DNA of 64,000 nt from NCBI GenBank assembly GCA_025201365.1, contig JAIXMF010000007.1, forward strand, positions 928,477 through 992,476. Direction: 5' to 3'. Shown here one piece after another: positions 25,497 through 38,184 of the stretch. A program made the position numbers and the translations under genes. This DNA comes from Syncephalis plumigaleata. Its lineage: Eukaryota > Zoopagomycota > Zoopagomycetes > Zoopagales > Piptocephalidaceae. The first letter of the stretch is position 1. Every line of letters begins with the position of its first letter. The notes beneath the pieces were generated by a model. It did not search any database and was not told the DNA's origin. It was given only the letters and a program-made list of their open reading frames with translations.

Positions 25497-26052
25497 GGCT
25501 AATAACAAAGATATAGCTCTATAACTCTCAGTAGAATAATAAATGGATAAATAAAAAGAAAACTTTGTAAAAAAACAACAACTAATAAATGCTTTTATCC
25601 AATTCAACTGTTAGTGCATACACACTCACACTCACACTCGCACAGTCACATTTGCAGTGTAAGTAGAATGAGTGTGGCTCGGTCCATTCATTCACTTAGT
25701 CCGCTATTTTCACCCTACACCAATAATCACACCACTTTCCCGTTCCTCTTCAATCTTCATTTCTTACATTTCAGTTCAATACGGCAACGGTAAAGATCAT
25801 TGATAGGCGTGCTATTCATCCTGATTAATATCTTTTCCGTATTCCGTTCCTCATCACGTAGTCTATCCTATCCTATTCTATCCTATTCGATATCTTCTTA
25901 TAGTATTATACTCTCGTATTCACTCTCTTCATCTAGGCATTGGCGCGTTTGTGGCGTGTTTACCCTTCTGCTAGAAAGAGTCGTCCACTGTTCACTTGGT
26001 GCAACTATCCTTACTCGACGCATACACTCACACTCATACAGACAACGACAGC
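25497..26052. promoter_or_regulatory. Divergent promoter region between MOD5 and XRN1
   Basis: About 550 bp shared by the 5' ends of two divergent housekeeping genes. It contains pyrimidine-rich TATCC/TATTC repeats (25862-25890) and CACTCACA repeats (25621-25640). No specific factor site can be claimed. Confidence 0.55.
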
Positions 26053-29000
26053 ATGGGTATTCCTAAATTCTTTCGCTGGATCAGGTAGGACACAAGTGTC
26101 AACTGCATATAATCTTACTTACCATTGAGTGTGTGCGTGACATTATCAATGATAGCGAGCGTTATCCGCTATGTAGCCAGCTTATTAAGGAGAATCGAAT
26201 TCCAGAATTTGGTATTTAATTTTAGATTAATGTACTAGTTAGAAGACAGCATACTAATCATGAATCAATCATTTATCATTACGCGATACTATAGACAATC
26301 TTTATCTTGATATGAATGGCATCATCCATAATTGCTCGCATCCTAATGGAGGAGATGCGCATTTTCGCATCACGGAAGACAAGATGTTCCTTGATATGTT
26401 CAATTATATCGATCATTTATTTAGCAAAATTAAGCCAAAAAAAGTGTTTTTCCTGGCTATTGATGGTAAGGACTATTGGCAATAGAGGGCGCGTATACAC
26501 ACACGTAGAATATAGATTATTTAGCTGGATTAAATGAATAGGTGTGGCACCTCGTGCAAAGATGAATCAACAGCGTAGTCGTCGTTTCCGAACAGCAAAG
26601 GAAGCGCAGGAATTAGTGCGTATGGCAGAGCAACGAGGTGAAACTTTACCAAAGGAGAAAGCATTTGATAGTAATTGTATTACACCAGGTGAATATCAAT
26701 ACGATTAGCATAGATTAGGAGGGGAATATTGATTGATAACCATTGTAAATTGTCACGATTCATTAGGAACTCCATTTATGGCGAGACTCTCGAAGCAGTT
26801 GCACTATTTCATTAGAAAGAAGATTAGTGAAGACTCTAACTGGCAGAATGTACAAGTGATCCTGTCTGGTCATGAGGTACCAGGCGAGGGTGAACATAAG
26901 ATCATGGAGTATATTCGATTATCCAAGGCACAGCCTGACTATGATCCAAATGTTCGACATTGTCTATACGGATTGGATGCCGATCTCATAATGTTAGGAT
27001 TAGTTACGCACGAGCCACACTTTGCACTATTGCGTGAAGAAGTTAAATTTGGCAAACAATCATCGAAACGCGGGTAAGAAGCAAGCAATGACTAGTTATT
27101 CATTAGTACATATTTATTTACTAATACTATAATGAATAGAACGGTAGAAACGCAAAGATTCTTCCTAATGCATCTATCGATATTACGCGAATATTTGGAA
27201 CATGAATTCCAAGAGCTTCGCGAGGTGCTTCCCTTCCCCTACGACTTTGAACGTATCATTGATGACTACGTAATGATGGCCATGTTTATTGGTAACGATT
27301 TTCTACCTCATCTTCCATATCTTCACATCAACGAGGGTGCTATGGCCTTGATGTTCTCGGCGTATAAGCGTATACTGCCGCAACTAGACGGCTACTTAAA
27401 CGATGGCGGAGTGATCGATTTTGCAAAGGCCGAGTTGCTTATTCGTGAACTAGACGTCACGGAGGATCAAGCCTTCGAACAGGAGCAAGACAATGAAATG
27501 TTCTTGAAAAGCAAGAGAGCGTCTAGGAAACAACGACGCAATAAGAAGGCGCAGGAAGTTGACACGTTCGAGGAAGTGCCATTACCGAAAATTATCACCG
27601 AGGCACAGGCAGGACTCATAGATTCAATGGAGGAGTTTATTAATAATGCCAAAACATTCGGCACCAAGAAACTACATCTCACGTCAAATTTATCAGCCGG
27701 CGATCAAGCATTTGTTTATATCATGTGTGATCGATTCGGCCTAGTGTGCGACGAACAACCCGATGAGTCTGTTAAACAGAATGGCAACAACATCAATGGT
27801 GACAAATCTAGCGAACACGAAAGTAATGTAGATAACAGTGAATTGGAAGAACAAGAAGAACAAGAAGAAGCTGAGCAAGAGACGAAAGTGGGAGAGCAAG
27901 AGGAGGAGGAAGAAGAGGAAGAAAGCAGCAAGGATCCCAGTGACCTTGACGATACTTATCACTTGTGCATTCATTGGGAGGAGAATAAAACGGAAGCACA
28001 ATACAAGGAGATATTGGCACAGCTTAGGGATCTGACTGTACTAGGTCCAGAAGATGTAGACGTGGAAAAGGCAGAAAAGGAACATTTAGCGCAGAAGCGT
28101 ATTGAATGGAATAAGAGCTATTATCAGGTAGGCAGAAAGAAATACTCTAGTATTATCAAATGTTAACGCTAACTATTTATAATCTACTAGGAGAAAATGA
28201 ATATCGAGCAGGATGATACGGAACACCTTAGGAAGGTCGTATTACACTACATCGAGGGTCTTCAATGGGTGATGCACTACTACTATAATGGCGTGGTCTC
28301 ATGGGGCTGGTTCTACCCCTATCACTATGCACCGCGTACAACAGATCTAGTTAATCTGAGTGAGCTTGAATTCAAATTTGAACAAGGCAAGCCGTTTAGA
28401 CCATTTGAGCAATTGATGGGTGTATTGCCCGTTGCCAGTAAAGAGCATATACCGCTTGTATATCAGGTAGATATAATAGTAGTTGGGAATGTTTTACATG
28501 TATGGACATTGACTATTAGATGTTATTTTATAGGATTTAATGTACAGTGCCGACTCGCCCATTGTTGACTTTTACCCGCTTGACTTTTCTCAAGATTTGA
28601 ATGGTAAAAAGGCGGATTGGGAAGCTGTAGTACGTATTCCATTCATTGATCAGGATCGACTGTTATCGTCTATGCAAGGTAAGCGAGTCATTAAACGAGT
28701 AAATAGGCAGTTTTTGCTTATACACATAACTATCTATTATTCCTTTAGCACGCGAGCATTTATTGACAGATGAGGAGAAACAGCGTAACTCGACCGGTTG
28801 TAGTTATATATTCACCTATGACTCTAATATGGATGAGCATTTCATTTCATCCATTCCAGGCATATTCCCAGGTAATTATCATTGCTACTAGTAATATTAT
28901 TGTTGTTGTTATGTAGGAAATACTAACTATGACATGATTAGATATCTACCATTGTCATTGTCAGGTACTGCCGTATCAACTGCCAGTTCTATCGGCAGAA

Positions 29001-31617
29001 ATGAATTTCGTCAAGGGATTATGTGACGGGGTACGTCTAGGTGTGCATGCTATGGCGGGATTCCCATCTCTCCATACTATTCCACATGTGGCAGCATTGA
29101 AATTACATGGCATCACAGTGTTCCAACAAGAGAGCAGGTAATATATATATAATAGTATAAAAAGTGCATATTGTTTACTAATCATTTCACTATCATAATC
29201 CATATTACTTGTAGGAATGAAACAATGGTACTTACCCTGATGAACCCATACGAGAATATCGATATAAAGACATGGGCCAAGACTAAGCTGGGTCAAGTTG
29301 TTTATGTTGGTAGGTCACATAGTAATCATGAAGAGTAATAAATGATTAATGAATCGATTATTACATTATTGATAGATTGGCCATTCTTATCAGAGGCCAT
29401 GGTATCGGCAGTGTCTGATGCTACACATCGTTACGAGTTTGATGGGAAAACAGTGAAAGCAACTGAACATTCTCCACGCGATGCTAGTGACTGGAGGAGA
29501 TCGGTGGATCGACTTACACGCTATAATAGTAAACAATTGGGCATAGTAGTGGGCAATGTAAACACGCTTGTACACGTACGACGAATTAAGGGTAAGTAAA
29601 GATAAGCATATATATATATATATATATAGCTATTCACTTGAACAATAACTGACATTATCATAGGATTGATGAGAATGAACGATGGTGCATTCGTTAAGGA
29701 ATACGAGGATATGAGTATGCAGCAGGATTACATTCTACAAACAATTGTAGAACGTGTCGAGTATGTCGATCCACGCTTCCAAGTAAGTTGATATGTTGAT
29801 ACTCTTGAGACACTAGTGTTCATTAATGAATTCATAGGAACGACCACCATTATCAATTGAGGAGGAGTTCCCCATTGATTCACAAATATTCTTTTTGGGT
29901 AATCAATTCTATGGTTCACCCGGACAAGTACTCGAACATAACGGTGATCTACTTACTGTCAAATTAATCGTAAGTATTTTATATAGATGATAAACTTGTA
30001 TCCAACACTAAGATTACTTGTCATTTGCAAATAGATCAAGGCAAGCAAACCGCAACTTCCACCAGAGTATGGTCGTTTAATAGCGATGCAAGCTGAACGT
30101 GCCATGCAATTCGTTCCAAGTTACGTGGCAGCAAAACGAGCTCAAATGTCACCATTACTATTGAGTAAAATCACCTCGACACTACATGTGACTACCGGTG
30201 CGAATGACGAGGAACGTGTCAATTTAGGACTGAATCTTAAATTCAGTACAAAGAATCAAAAGGTACATGGATATTCGCGTAAGGGCATACGAGGATGGGA
30301 CTTTTCCGAGAAAACTATCCAAGTCATTCAGGAATACAAGGTAATTGCATAAACAAATTGTACAATATATATATAGTCTAATCCATTTGCTTTAATTACT
30401 ATTAGAGTCGATTCCCTGAGTTTATTGCAAAACTAGAACGTGATGTCAATGATGATATCTACAAATCACGTAAAATATTCCCACCAGAAACAGCTGCCAA
30501 GTGTATTGAAGAGATTAAAGCATGGTTAAAGACATTAGATTGTCGTAATCAGGAGCGTGTTCCAATTGATGCGGAAATACTTGGCAAAGTAAGTTAATAC
30601 ACGCACATACATATTACAAAAGTATAACTAATAATTGAACTATTAATCATCATCATTTACAACAAACAAAGGAAACGGTAGAATTGATTGAACAAGCAAC
30701 GGATAAGATACTTGCTGCATCAACGGGATACCGTTCCATAACAATACAAAATATTCCACGTTTTGTAAGCAACATTATATAATATACATATTTATATACA
30801 GGTTATTCATTGCTAATATTTGATATTTAGGCTTTGTTAAAACCTTCATTTGCTGCTACTCGTCTATCGAATCAACAATTCCAACTTGGTGATCGTGTAG
30901 TCTACGTACAAGACTCGGGCAATGTACCTATCGCTGCTGAAGGTACGGTTGTCGGTAAACAAGGCACCCAGTTGGATATTGTGTTTGATCGAACATTTAT
31001 GAGTGGAACAACCCTAGGTGATCGGTGAGTATTCAATTATTAGTGAGGGGTTGCAAATATACCAGTTTAACCCTAATGCTTCCTATTTATTCATTCATTC
31101 TAGCTGTTCACCATATCGTGGTATGAAGGTATCTCGTTTATCGGTGCTTAATCTACTTGAACCGCTTAGCTTGGAACCAGCAACTGCAACACCAAGTAAA
31201 CCAACACCAGTGAATACATCAGTACCAAGGTCTAAACTAGTTAATGGTCATCCACATCCACATAAACCTAGTAAACCATCTAACAATACACATCATCCAG
31301 CAAATCATCATCAGCATCAGCATCAGCATCCTGGACGTGGTAATGGTCGTGGTAGTTATGCTCATCCACGTGGACGTGGTGGTGCTAGTAATAGTGCATC
31401 AGGACGTGGTAGTCATCATCATACAGGACCATCAACAGCAGCCACTACTAATACCACTACGAATACTACTACGAATACATCTACTAAACCAAATGGTGCA
31501 CCACACAGAGGACGTGGTGGCACACGAGGTAATGGACATACTCGTGGCTATCGAGGCAATGCTTATCGAGGCAGTGGAGGACGTGGTCATCGTGGTGGTA
31601 ATCGTGGAGCACAATAA
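26053..31617 (+). CDS. XRN1: 5'-3' exoribonuclease 1 (XRN1/KEM1)
   Basis: Nineteen exons from 26053 to 31617 sum to 4293 nt, 1430 aa, perfectly in frame. XRN1 degrades decapped mRNA in the cytoplasm. The N-terminus [73 protein letters not shown] and [12 protein letters not shown] are the conserved nuclease motifs with the metal-binding acids. A strongly acidic insert (Glu-rich, 27838-27925) interrupts the second conserved region, followed by [27 protein letters not shown]-like, SH3-like regions ([28 protein letters not shown]) follow. The last about 140 residues are His/Asn/Pro-rich, then RG-rich ([18 protein letters not shown]), suggesting RNA binding or P-body contacts. All introns are 50-90 nt GT-AG. 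Confidence 0.97.
29608..29629. repeat. (TA)n microsatellite inside an XRN1 intron
   Basis: TATATATATATATATATA run within the intron 29592-29663; a likely length-polymorphic site. Confidence 0.9.
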
Positions 31618-31778
31618 ATCAGATATCAGGGTTAATAAGCATTCTACTCATTGGAATAATTACACTAAATAAACTGATATACAAATAAGATGATGGTGAA
31701 GAGTGTAGATTGTTCACTAACAGTGTAGTTCAATGTTTATCCTTCTTTCTTTCTTTCTCACTTTCATTTCCTTACACC

Positions 31779-33092
31779 ATGGAATCACACCTGCCTACTG
31801 AAGGCACTTTTGACGTTATAGTTAGCGATAAATTGCTTGCCGAATCGGAAACAACAAATAGAAACGAGAACGGTCTAGTCATACTAAAGTGTAAGTTATT
31901 CTATTATGATAATATTAACTAACTAAATAGCTGAATACGCTATAGACAATAAGCAAGCGACTGGTACTACGAAACATGGCACACTATTGTGTAATGACAA
32001 GACAGGTGATGCACTACTAAGTTGGGGCGATAATGCAGCTGTAAGTTGAATATGCTAGATAATAGTGAGATTGGAATTGATCTATTCATTAACCGCTGGC
32101 TATAGACTAGTTTACAATTTACAGGAAAGAGAGCAGACGCGCGTGCCACTGAGTGTCTACTAGTGTTTGATCCCGACACCAATGTGAGTATAAGCTTCTT
32201 ATATTGTCATGAATATTTGTTAATAAATAATAATGGTGCTTGTTGATGTATGTAGTCATTTACACTAGAGCATCAACCGCAAATTTATCAGTTCTCATCG
32301 ACTGCTACCGCAATAGCACGTAATAGTGCAAGCACTACAGAAGAATCAAAGACTAATAGCACGACATTACTACTGCCTACACCACAATCTAATGCTAACA
32401 CTACAAAATCCAGTGTTGATCATGTAAAACCGTCAAGGAGAACAGCGAAATCAGCGCAATCTGTATCGACAAATCAAAAGGTCAAACCATCTTCTTCGCC
32501 ATCTGCACCATGTGATGACTTTGAAGACGTGTTCATTGAGATTGATCCTACCGTGCCGAGTTCCTCATCCATGGCAAGGAATACAGCTGGATCAATTAAT
32601 CAGCAGAAACCGCCCATCTACGCACCAGTTACCGTGAATGCAAGCAACATATTCTCATCGACCAATGTAACTGCCACCGCTACCGATATCTACTCGTCAA
32701 CTAGTTCTGAGGATAATGACGACGATGACGATAATGATGATGCTAGTGGTACATCTTCTGATAGTGGTAGTTCGAGTTCTGGTAGTTCAGGGTCGTCATC
32801 CGGTTCAGATGATTCTGACTCGTCGACCGACTCGGACGAGGATGGAACGTCGAATGTGCCGCTAAACAAAGATGGTGCCGTTATAGCAAAGCCATTGCCA
32901 CCCATTCAGTCACCTATCGATGATAATGCTGAAATGAGCATAGATGATTTAGAGAGTGCTATTGCGGCAGCCATGGAAGGTGTAGAGGAGAAGGAGCATG
33001 ATGGTGCTAATAATGGTCATAGTGGCGCAGATGATGACGATGATGACAATTATGACTGGCTTCAGAATGAGATTGAAGCTGAAATGTCCTAA
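31779..33092 (+). CDS. EAF-like (ELL-associated factor) transcription elongation protein
   Basis: Four exons: 31779-31890, 31931-32040, 32106-32183, 32256-33092, summing to 1137 nt (378 aa) in frame. The first about 120 residues form a beta-rich domain (FDVIVSDKLL, SEYAIDNKQATG, TGKRADARATECLLVFDPDT, LEHQPQIYQF) that resembles the Eaf N-terminal domain, including the typical late block ending at the family's TGEC/LEK-like region. The remainder is disordered: Lys/Ser-rich, then Ser/Asp-rich acidic stretches (SSEDNDDDDDNDDASG, SGSDDSDSSTDSDEDG), then a short ending NYDWLQNEIEAEMS. Eaf proteins act with Ell to stimulate RNA polymerase II elongation. The family call rests on pattern resemblance, so moderate confidence. 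Confidence 0.6.
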
Positions 33093-33335
33093 TAACAAGT
33101 AGATTTATAGAGATATATATAGAGAGAGTGGATACGATGATGTTTGCAGATTCATTTGTACAATAAATTACAACTATTAGTTAATATTGAAGTAGAAGAT
33201 TATAAATTAGGATATACATTTGTTAATATGTTCAATGTAATGTATCGTTTATTATACGATTATTTAATAAGTAGTTTTCCTTTGTTAACGTGTATAATAA
33301 TGTGATAATTGAAGTGTCATTCCAGCTATTGCTGT

Positions 33336-34981
33336 TTAATCAGTTTTATCCGATGTTACAGTCGATGATTTAGCAGTGATGGTAGTGGTGGTAGGTTTCT
33401 TTGTACTAGCATAGGAATACAAAAGCGTACCGATAAATACGAGAAGACAGCCTAGACTAGCCAGCAATCCCAAATGATTACCGAATAACCATACAGATAG
33501 TAGTAGGCTGGTCATTTTACGAATATTCAGAACAAGATTGACAGTCAACGACGAAGTAATGGAAGTTAATCGATTTACACCAGTGATACACACATATCTA
33601 TCAAAGTGCATTAAAAGTCAATTGTGGTAATGGGACATTAGTGGATCTATGATAACTTACTGAGTAAGCACGTTGAGTGCCAGGTATATCCACAATTCTG
33701 GTATGGCCATTCGTGGCATCAATAAATTAACAAGCATCGCCATATCTTTGGCAGATAGTTGCGTATCCATTGGTCAAGACGAATGTAGGCGATGCATTGA
33801 CAGTGGCAAGTTGTTGCATGATATCACTTCGTACTAGAAGAACATTGGTAGCGATAAGAAATGCTAGATATATATATGTATTAGCGATTAGTGCTTAGTT
33901 GATTGATTAGTTGATCTACTACTTACCACGTAGAACATAGACTCGCGCCAGTGTTTACCGTAGGTTGCATAGGTACGCTCCTGCAATAAGCCTAGACCTG
34001 CCGTAAGGAACATGGCTGTAATCAAGAGTGAAATACCGATAAGCCATTCCGAGTATGAAGTATCGTCTTCAACTGCATCTAATATCAATCTAATGATTAG
34101 TTGATGTCATTCGTATGTATATATTGTATTCTACTATGTCGATATTACCGATGATACGGATGATGTACTAGAATAGATGGTAGCCAACACGACACCGCCT
34201 GTCACTAGCATGATAGATCCAAATTGCATGATGCTATAACTATAGATGATACGTATTTAGCAAATACTTGCTAATCATCATAGTCATATAAAAGCGAGAC
34301 CTACCGTTTACCCGCTAGTAACCATCCGAATAGCATGTTAACGAATAGTCCACCCGATCTAAACACAATATGAAGCGGTATGGATATACGATAGCCAAGT
34401 GCACGATTGTTCAACGTGGATAGCGTAAAGAATAATAGTACCATATAAATCCATTTAGTGATAGGAACAGCTCGTGGTTTGAGTAGACCATGTCGTGAAA
34501 ATTGAACATGACCAATGAATCCCTCTATCGCTACAAATGCAAACTGTATAAACGTTACTAGATCGCCTAATGATAGTTGTACAATACATATTAGATCATT
34601 ATTATTATTGTTGTTATTAATCAATGCAGTATTAACTAAGCGGTCAGATGTTACTTGCCACTCTTTGGTACATCGCTAATACGTATATCAATATTGTTAT
34701 TATTATGGTAAGTACAATATATACTGTATGTATCAAATTGCTCTTTACCTTATTATCCTCTCTAGCGTGTAGACATTGCTACAGCAGCCACCCATAATTA
34801 GCGATATCACAAGTAGCCATTGACTAAATGACACTTGTGCCATTGACTTTACTACAGCTGAAGTCTGATTCCCCTTGAACAACGAAGTTGATGACTTGTC
34901 ATTGCCTTTATGTGCTTCAATAGTTGCTGGCTGGTGGTCGTGAGTGCCCGCTTCATGAGCATTGGCTTTATAACGAGGCAT
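33336..34981 (-). CDS. YEA4: UDP-GlcNAc/UDP-sugar transporter, SLC35B4/Yea4 family
   Basis: Minus-strand exons: 34981-34749, a small one near 34678-34658, 34566-34305, 34239-34149, 34089-33927, 33863-33661, 33597-33336. The multi-pass membrane protein shows GGCCSNVYTLE (TM1), LVTFIQFAFVAIEGF, LNNRALGYRISIPLHIVFRSG, GWLLAGKRYS, QERTYATYGKHWRES, YVCITGVNRL, VLNIRKMTSLLLSV and FIGTLLYSYAS, the motif series of Yea4/SLC35B4 Golgi or ER UDP-GlcNAc transporters that supply chitin and glycan synthesis. The exon joins are not all in phase: exon 33661-33863 needs two compensating frame changes (near 33835 and 33775), and other joins are uncertain. Base errors or decay are both possible. The long polar N-terminus (about 45 aa) is unusual. 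Confidence 0.8.
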
Positions 34982-35585
34982 ACTGACACTGAAATGACAC
35001 CGGCAAGTACAGAGCGGTGTGTAAACGTTGAACTATTGTGGTGTTACAAAAGAGAAAGATGATGAAATGTTTGTGGCGTGTTAGGCAATTAATTAATTTC
35101 ATGAATGCCAGCCTTCAACACTTGCGTGTATTTATACTGTCTCTCTCGTGCCAGCAATTATCGACTATGACCATGTGTTTGGTAAGGTCACACGTCGCCT
35201 TGTATGCCATCGGATAAGCGTAATATCAGAATCATTATTGATATTAAATATGCACATATGATTGAGGCTACAAGCAGTACAGCAGATGTATTTGCTTTCT
35301 TATTACTCCTCTATGATATAGCATGCTATCGTGCAATAAATACTATTTAGTATGCTTCTATGCATATACACTTATTTAGGTTAATACTTGATATTTATTT
35401 TATCATGCTAACAAGTTGTTTATGCTATTGCTACGCGGTTAACAAGCCGGTGTTTCGGATAAATAGATGAACAATTACGCGTTTACTAGTGACATCGTTG
35501 CTAGTCGACCATTTCTATTGCGTGGCATTACTCCTATGTTAATAAGCAAACTAGGCTTGTTGCGAACCAACATTAGCGGTAGAAG
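34982..35585. other. Intergenic region, nothing recognised
   Basis: About 600 bp with no coding exon. It presumably includes the promoter of the sugar transporter (-) and the 3' flank of the Cmc1-like gene (-). Confidence 0.5.
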
Positions 35586-35978
35586 CTAACGCCGCTTCTC
35601 TTGTAGTCGAGCCAATTTCATTTTATCAAGTTCACCGCTTTCACCACTATATATGTGTTGATATACGATTCAGTTATCACGTATGTCGTCGACAACTACT
35701 ATTAGTATATGGTAATATACTTACTAGGCTTTGAGACAGGCATTCATTTTCTTTTGTAAGTCGCGACAAGCAAATATCACCTAACTGTACGCCTGCTGCA
35801 CAAGCGGCGAATGCTTTAACAGTAATAATAACAAGTATTAGACGATATACCATTGAATACGCGTTGCAAACACTTTAACGGATGAATTCTACCTTTAATG
35901 TCCAGATCACAAGCTTTCCGAGCCTTAACCGAATTCCTCGAGCAGCTTTTCTTCTTCCTGGCGTGTAAGAGTGTGCAT
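35586..35978 (-). CDS. Cmc1-like twin CX9C mitochondrial protein (frameshifted)
   Basis: Three minus-strand exons: 35978-35893, 35813-35725, 35646-35586. The start MHTLTRQEEEKLLEEF is followed, after a frame change, by KARKACDLDIKAFAACAAG, a perfect Cys-x9-Cys helix. A second frame then gives ACRDLQKKMNACLKAY, again Cys-x9-Cys, which splices in phase into a charged tail, KLARLQEKRR. Twin CX9C with this spacing and a KMNACLKAY-type second helix matches Cmc1, an intermembrane-space factor for Cox1/complex IV assembly. Two frame changes (near 35930 and 35775) are needed, so the gene is either affected by base errors or recently broken. Its partner in copper/COX assembly, Sco1, is also in this window about 10 kb away, but there is no reason to think this is functional clustering. 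Confidence 0.65.
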
Positions 35979-36199
35979 TCTGTTAAATGACGAAAGAAGA
36001 GAGAAAGAGAAACGAATAGTAGTTTATTTCTATACTAAAATAAACATTACACAAACCAGATAGCTGAATATTTTTACGTAGAACCAAATATTCTATTAGT
36101 ATCATGTCACAACCCAAGCACCTGAGAGAGATGTTAATGATCGCAATATCATATATTGCAATTAGTGATAATAAAACTTGATGTAAGTAGCGATAACCA

Positions 36200-36540
36200 T
36201 CACGAATAAGTTGTTTGTTGTTGTCCTTCATTTCTTGAACGTTTAGAAGTAATAGCACTTTGATGTAATTGTGTTGGAACACCACTTCCATTGCGAAGAC
36301 TGAGAATAATCTGAATGACATTCAGACATGCTGCCATATCCCGATTCCATACACGATACTCGAATCCTTTACCTTTCATGTCACCTTTACAATTATGATG
36401 TGTGCATCTAATAGAATAATGAATTAGTATATTGTAATAGATTATACTCATATTAACAAGGCATGACAAGTGACAGTAGGATATCTCGTCAATTAGAAAA
36501 ACTTAAACACCATGCTTCATTGTTATCCACACTTGCCTAT
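36200..36540 (-). pseudogene. Degenerate Fanzor/TnpB-like C-terminus with zinc ribbon (copy D)
   Basis: On the minus strand, sequence near 36520-36480 reads KHGV(stop)VFLIDE and, one frame over, YPTVTCHAL. After a probable intron ending ATTCTATTAG comes CTHHNCKGD, then YRVWNRDMAACLNVIQIILS. An (L/V)IDE-x-x-T-x-x-C-x-x-C block, a second Cys pair and NRD-x-x-A-x-LN are the RuvC-II, zinc-ribbon and RuvC-III features of TnpB/Fanzor nucleases. An in-frame stop and a frame change show it is inactive. The downstream flank (36000-36200) resembles sequence following the fragment in element B. I could not find both TIRs around this copy. Confidence 0.65.
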
Positions 36541-36618
36541 GATTTATTTGTGTATTCTTGATTAAAATAACGTCATTGTATTACTCTACCCCATATCGCC
36601 TTTCTTATTCCATTCCAC

Positions 36619-38184
36619 TATGTCTACTACTACTCCTACTGAAATATCGAGTAATTCCAACTCGTCTTGTAGATTACTAGTTTGTCTGAATACTCTTCCA
36701 TTTCATGACCAGCGTGTCTTCCGTAGTCTATTGGTCATATCGAATTAGTGCGTTTATCAGCATGTTGTCGCTCGTTAAGAACAGTATTCGACATGATAAA
36801 TATTATGGCAAGCACTATACCATAGGGATTTCCTATCGGGAGGTATTATGCAAAGAAATGGATTCGTATTATGGTGTATACGCACGGATGCAACAATCCA
36901 TGTACATCGGATAAACAGCCGATCTACTAGAGAATGTAGACTGGTACAACACATATCGTCGACGAGTGAGCACTGAGAATAATTGGCGATATGGACGATG
37001 CAATACACGCATATCGATATGAATCTGGCAAGGATGAATATGTTATTACAAAATGGAGATAATAGTTAGTTACATACCAAAGTCCTTAGACGGGCACCAA
37101 GCCATATTTATACTTTAGAATATTCGCCACATTCAGATCTTAGATCAAGCAATAACATTATGTATAACAGTACGCTATCCGCGTCGCCAAACGTTCTTTC
37201 GCTAGCGTAGTAATGAAGTTCAGTATACTCATGTCCTGGGTGACCATTACATAGCCGTATTTCCTAGGTATTCGAGCGATACCAATATAATGTAAAAATA
37301 CTTTCTCGCAGGCATGGTGGTATTTTCACTACATTCGATGTTCCAGTACCATATAAAGTGGTGACAATCGAAGGGAAATGGGCATTATTAGTACATGAAT
37401 CACAAGAAGTATATGATGATTTGCTAAGTTGGAAAAGTAAGTGTAGTAACTATACAATAATGCAATATAACTAGTACTAACAATCAATGGATCTAGCCAA
37501 TGTAATGGTATTCGATATAGATAATAGTATCATGTGTCCAGGAAGCATTGGTGATACATGGGATGCGACTTGTTTCTACAAAACAACCAATAATACAGCA
37601 ATAGTATATACGGCAAGATAGTCAAGGATGATACGATCGTATTGATGGGTATATACCAGTTCTCGAGTAATAATCCTGTTATACAATTGCGAAATGGTGG
37701 TTTTATCTACCTGAGGAAATAACGACTATGTCGATATATCTTGCTCATAATTCATACGATTCGCATATGATTATCAAATTATATAATCCTGATCATGATC
37801 CATACATAATCCATAGTGTAGCATCCAGTGGTCAAAGCCATACTCCACGTAATTGCTACGTTTATCTAACCTCATATACCATATCATTATTAAGGATTGG
37901 ATGCAAATATTTCACATTCAGTTCCAAACCAACAAAAGTATGGACAGACTTATCCTACAACGACGATCAAGTACTACAAATACCGGATACAGCATACGTT
38001 GGAAATCTTATTGGGATCTATATATTTTTACCTTAAAAAACGTAAGGGTATAGAAAGTCAATTGCTTGTAGACATCAATACAAAAGAAATAATACGTAAA
38101 TTGGAAATACCAGATATGAGCTCGGACCTGCCTGACTATGCAATAGTCAGTACAATATATAGTTCCAATGAAGGCATACGCTAG
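36619..38184 (+). pseudogene. Decayed F-box-like protein gene
   Basis: A series of short plus-strand open pieces looks coding but never joins cleanly. They are MSTTTPTEIS...LPFHDQRVFRSL (36619-36747), DWYNTYRRRVSTENNWRYGR (36940-37005), FTTFDVPVPYKVVTIEGKW to LLSWK (37320-37438), and a clean GT-AG intron (37439-37497) with an ACTAAC-like branch site. After it come NVMVFDIDNSIMCPGSIGDTW, then DTIVLMGIYQFSSNNPV (about 37629-37680) and MSIYLAHNSYDSHMI (37728 on). The W-x(2)-YRRRV-x(3)-NWRYGR pattern is typical of the linker after an F-box in F-box/WD-type proteins. Several frame changes and stops separate the pieces. The function is a guess; decay is more likely than sequencing error alone. Confidence 0.4.

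Noticed and set aside
27716-28020. Several antisense frames opposite XRN1
   Set aside because: They are the complement of the Glu/Lys-rich XRN1 exon, giving Ser/Leu/Phe-rich nonsense.
31244-31672. 142-codon Ile/Val/His-rich frame overlapping the XRN1 tail
   Set aside because: Frame shadow of the His/Asn/RG-rich repeats in the last XRN1 exon.
37728-38036. Stand-alone 102-codon gene
   Set aside because: Better explained as one piece of the decayed F-box-like gene, because upstream pieces share style, strand and spacing.
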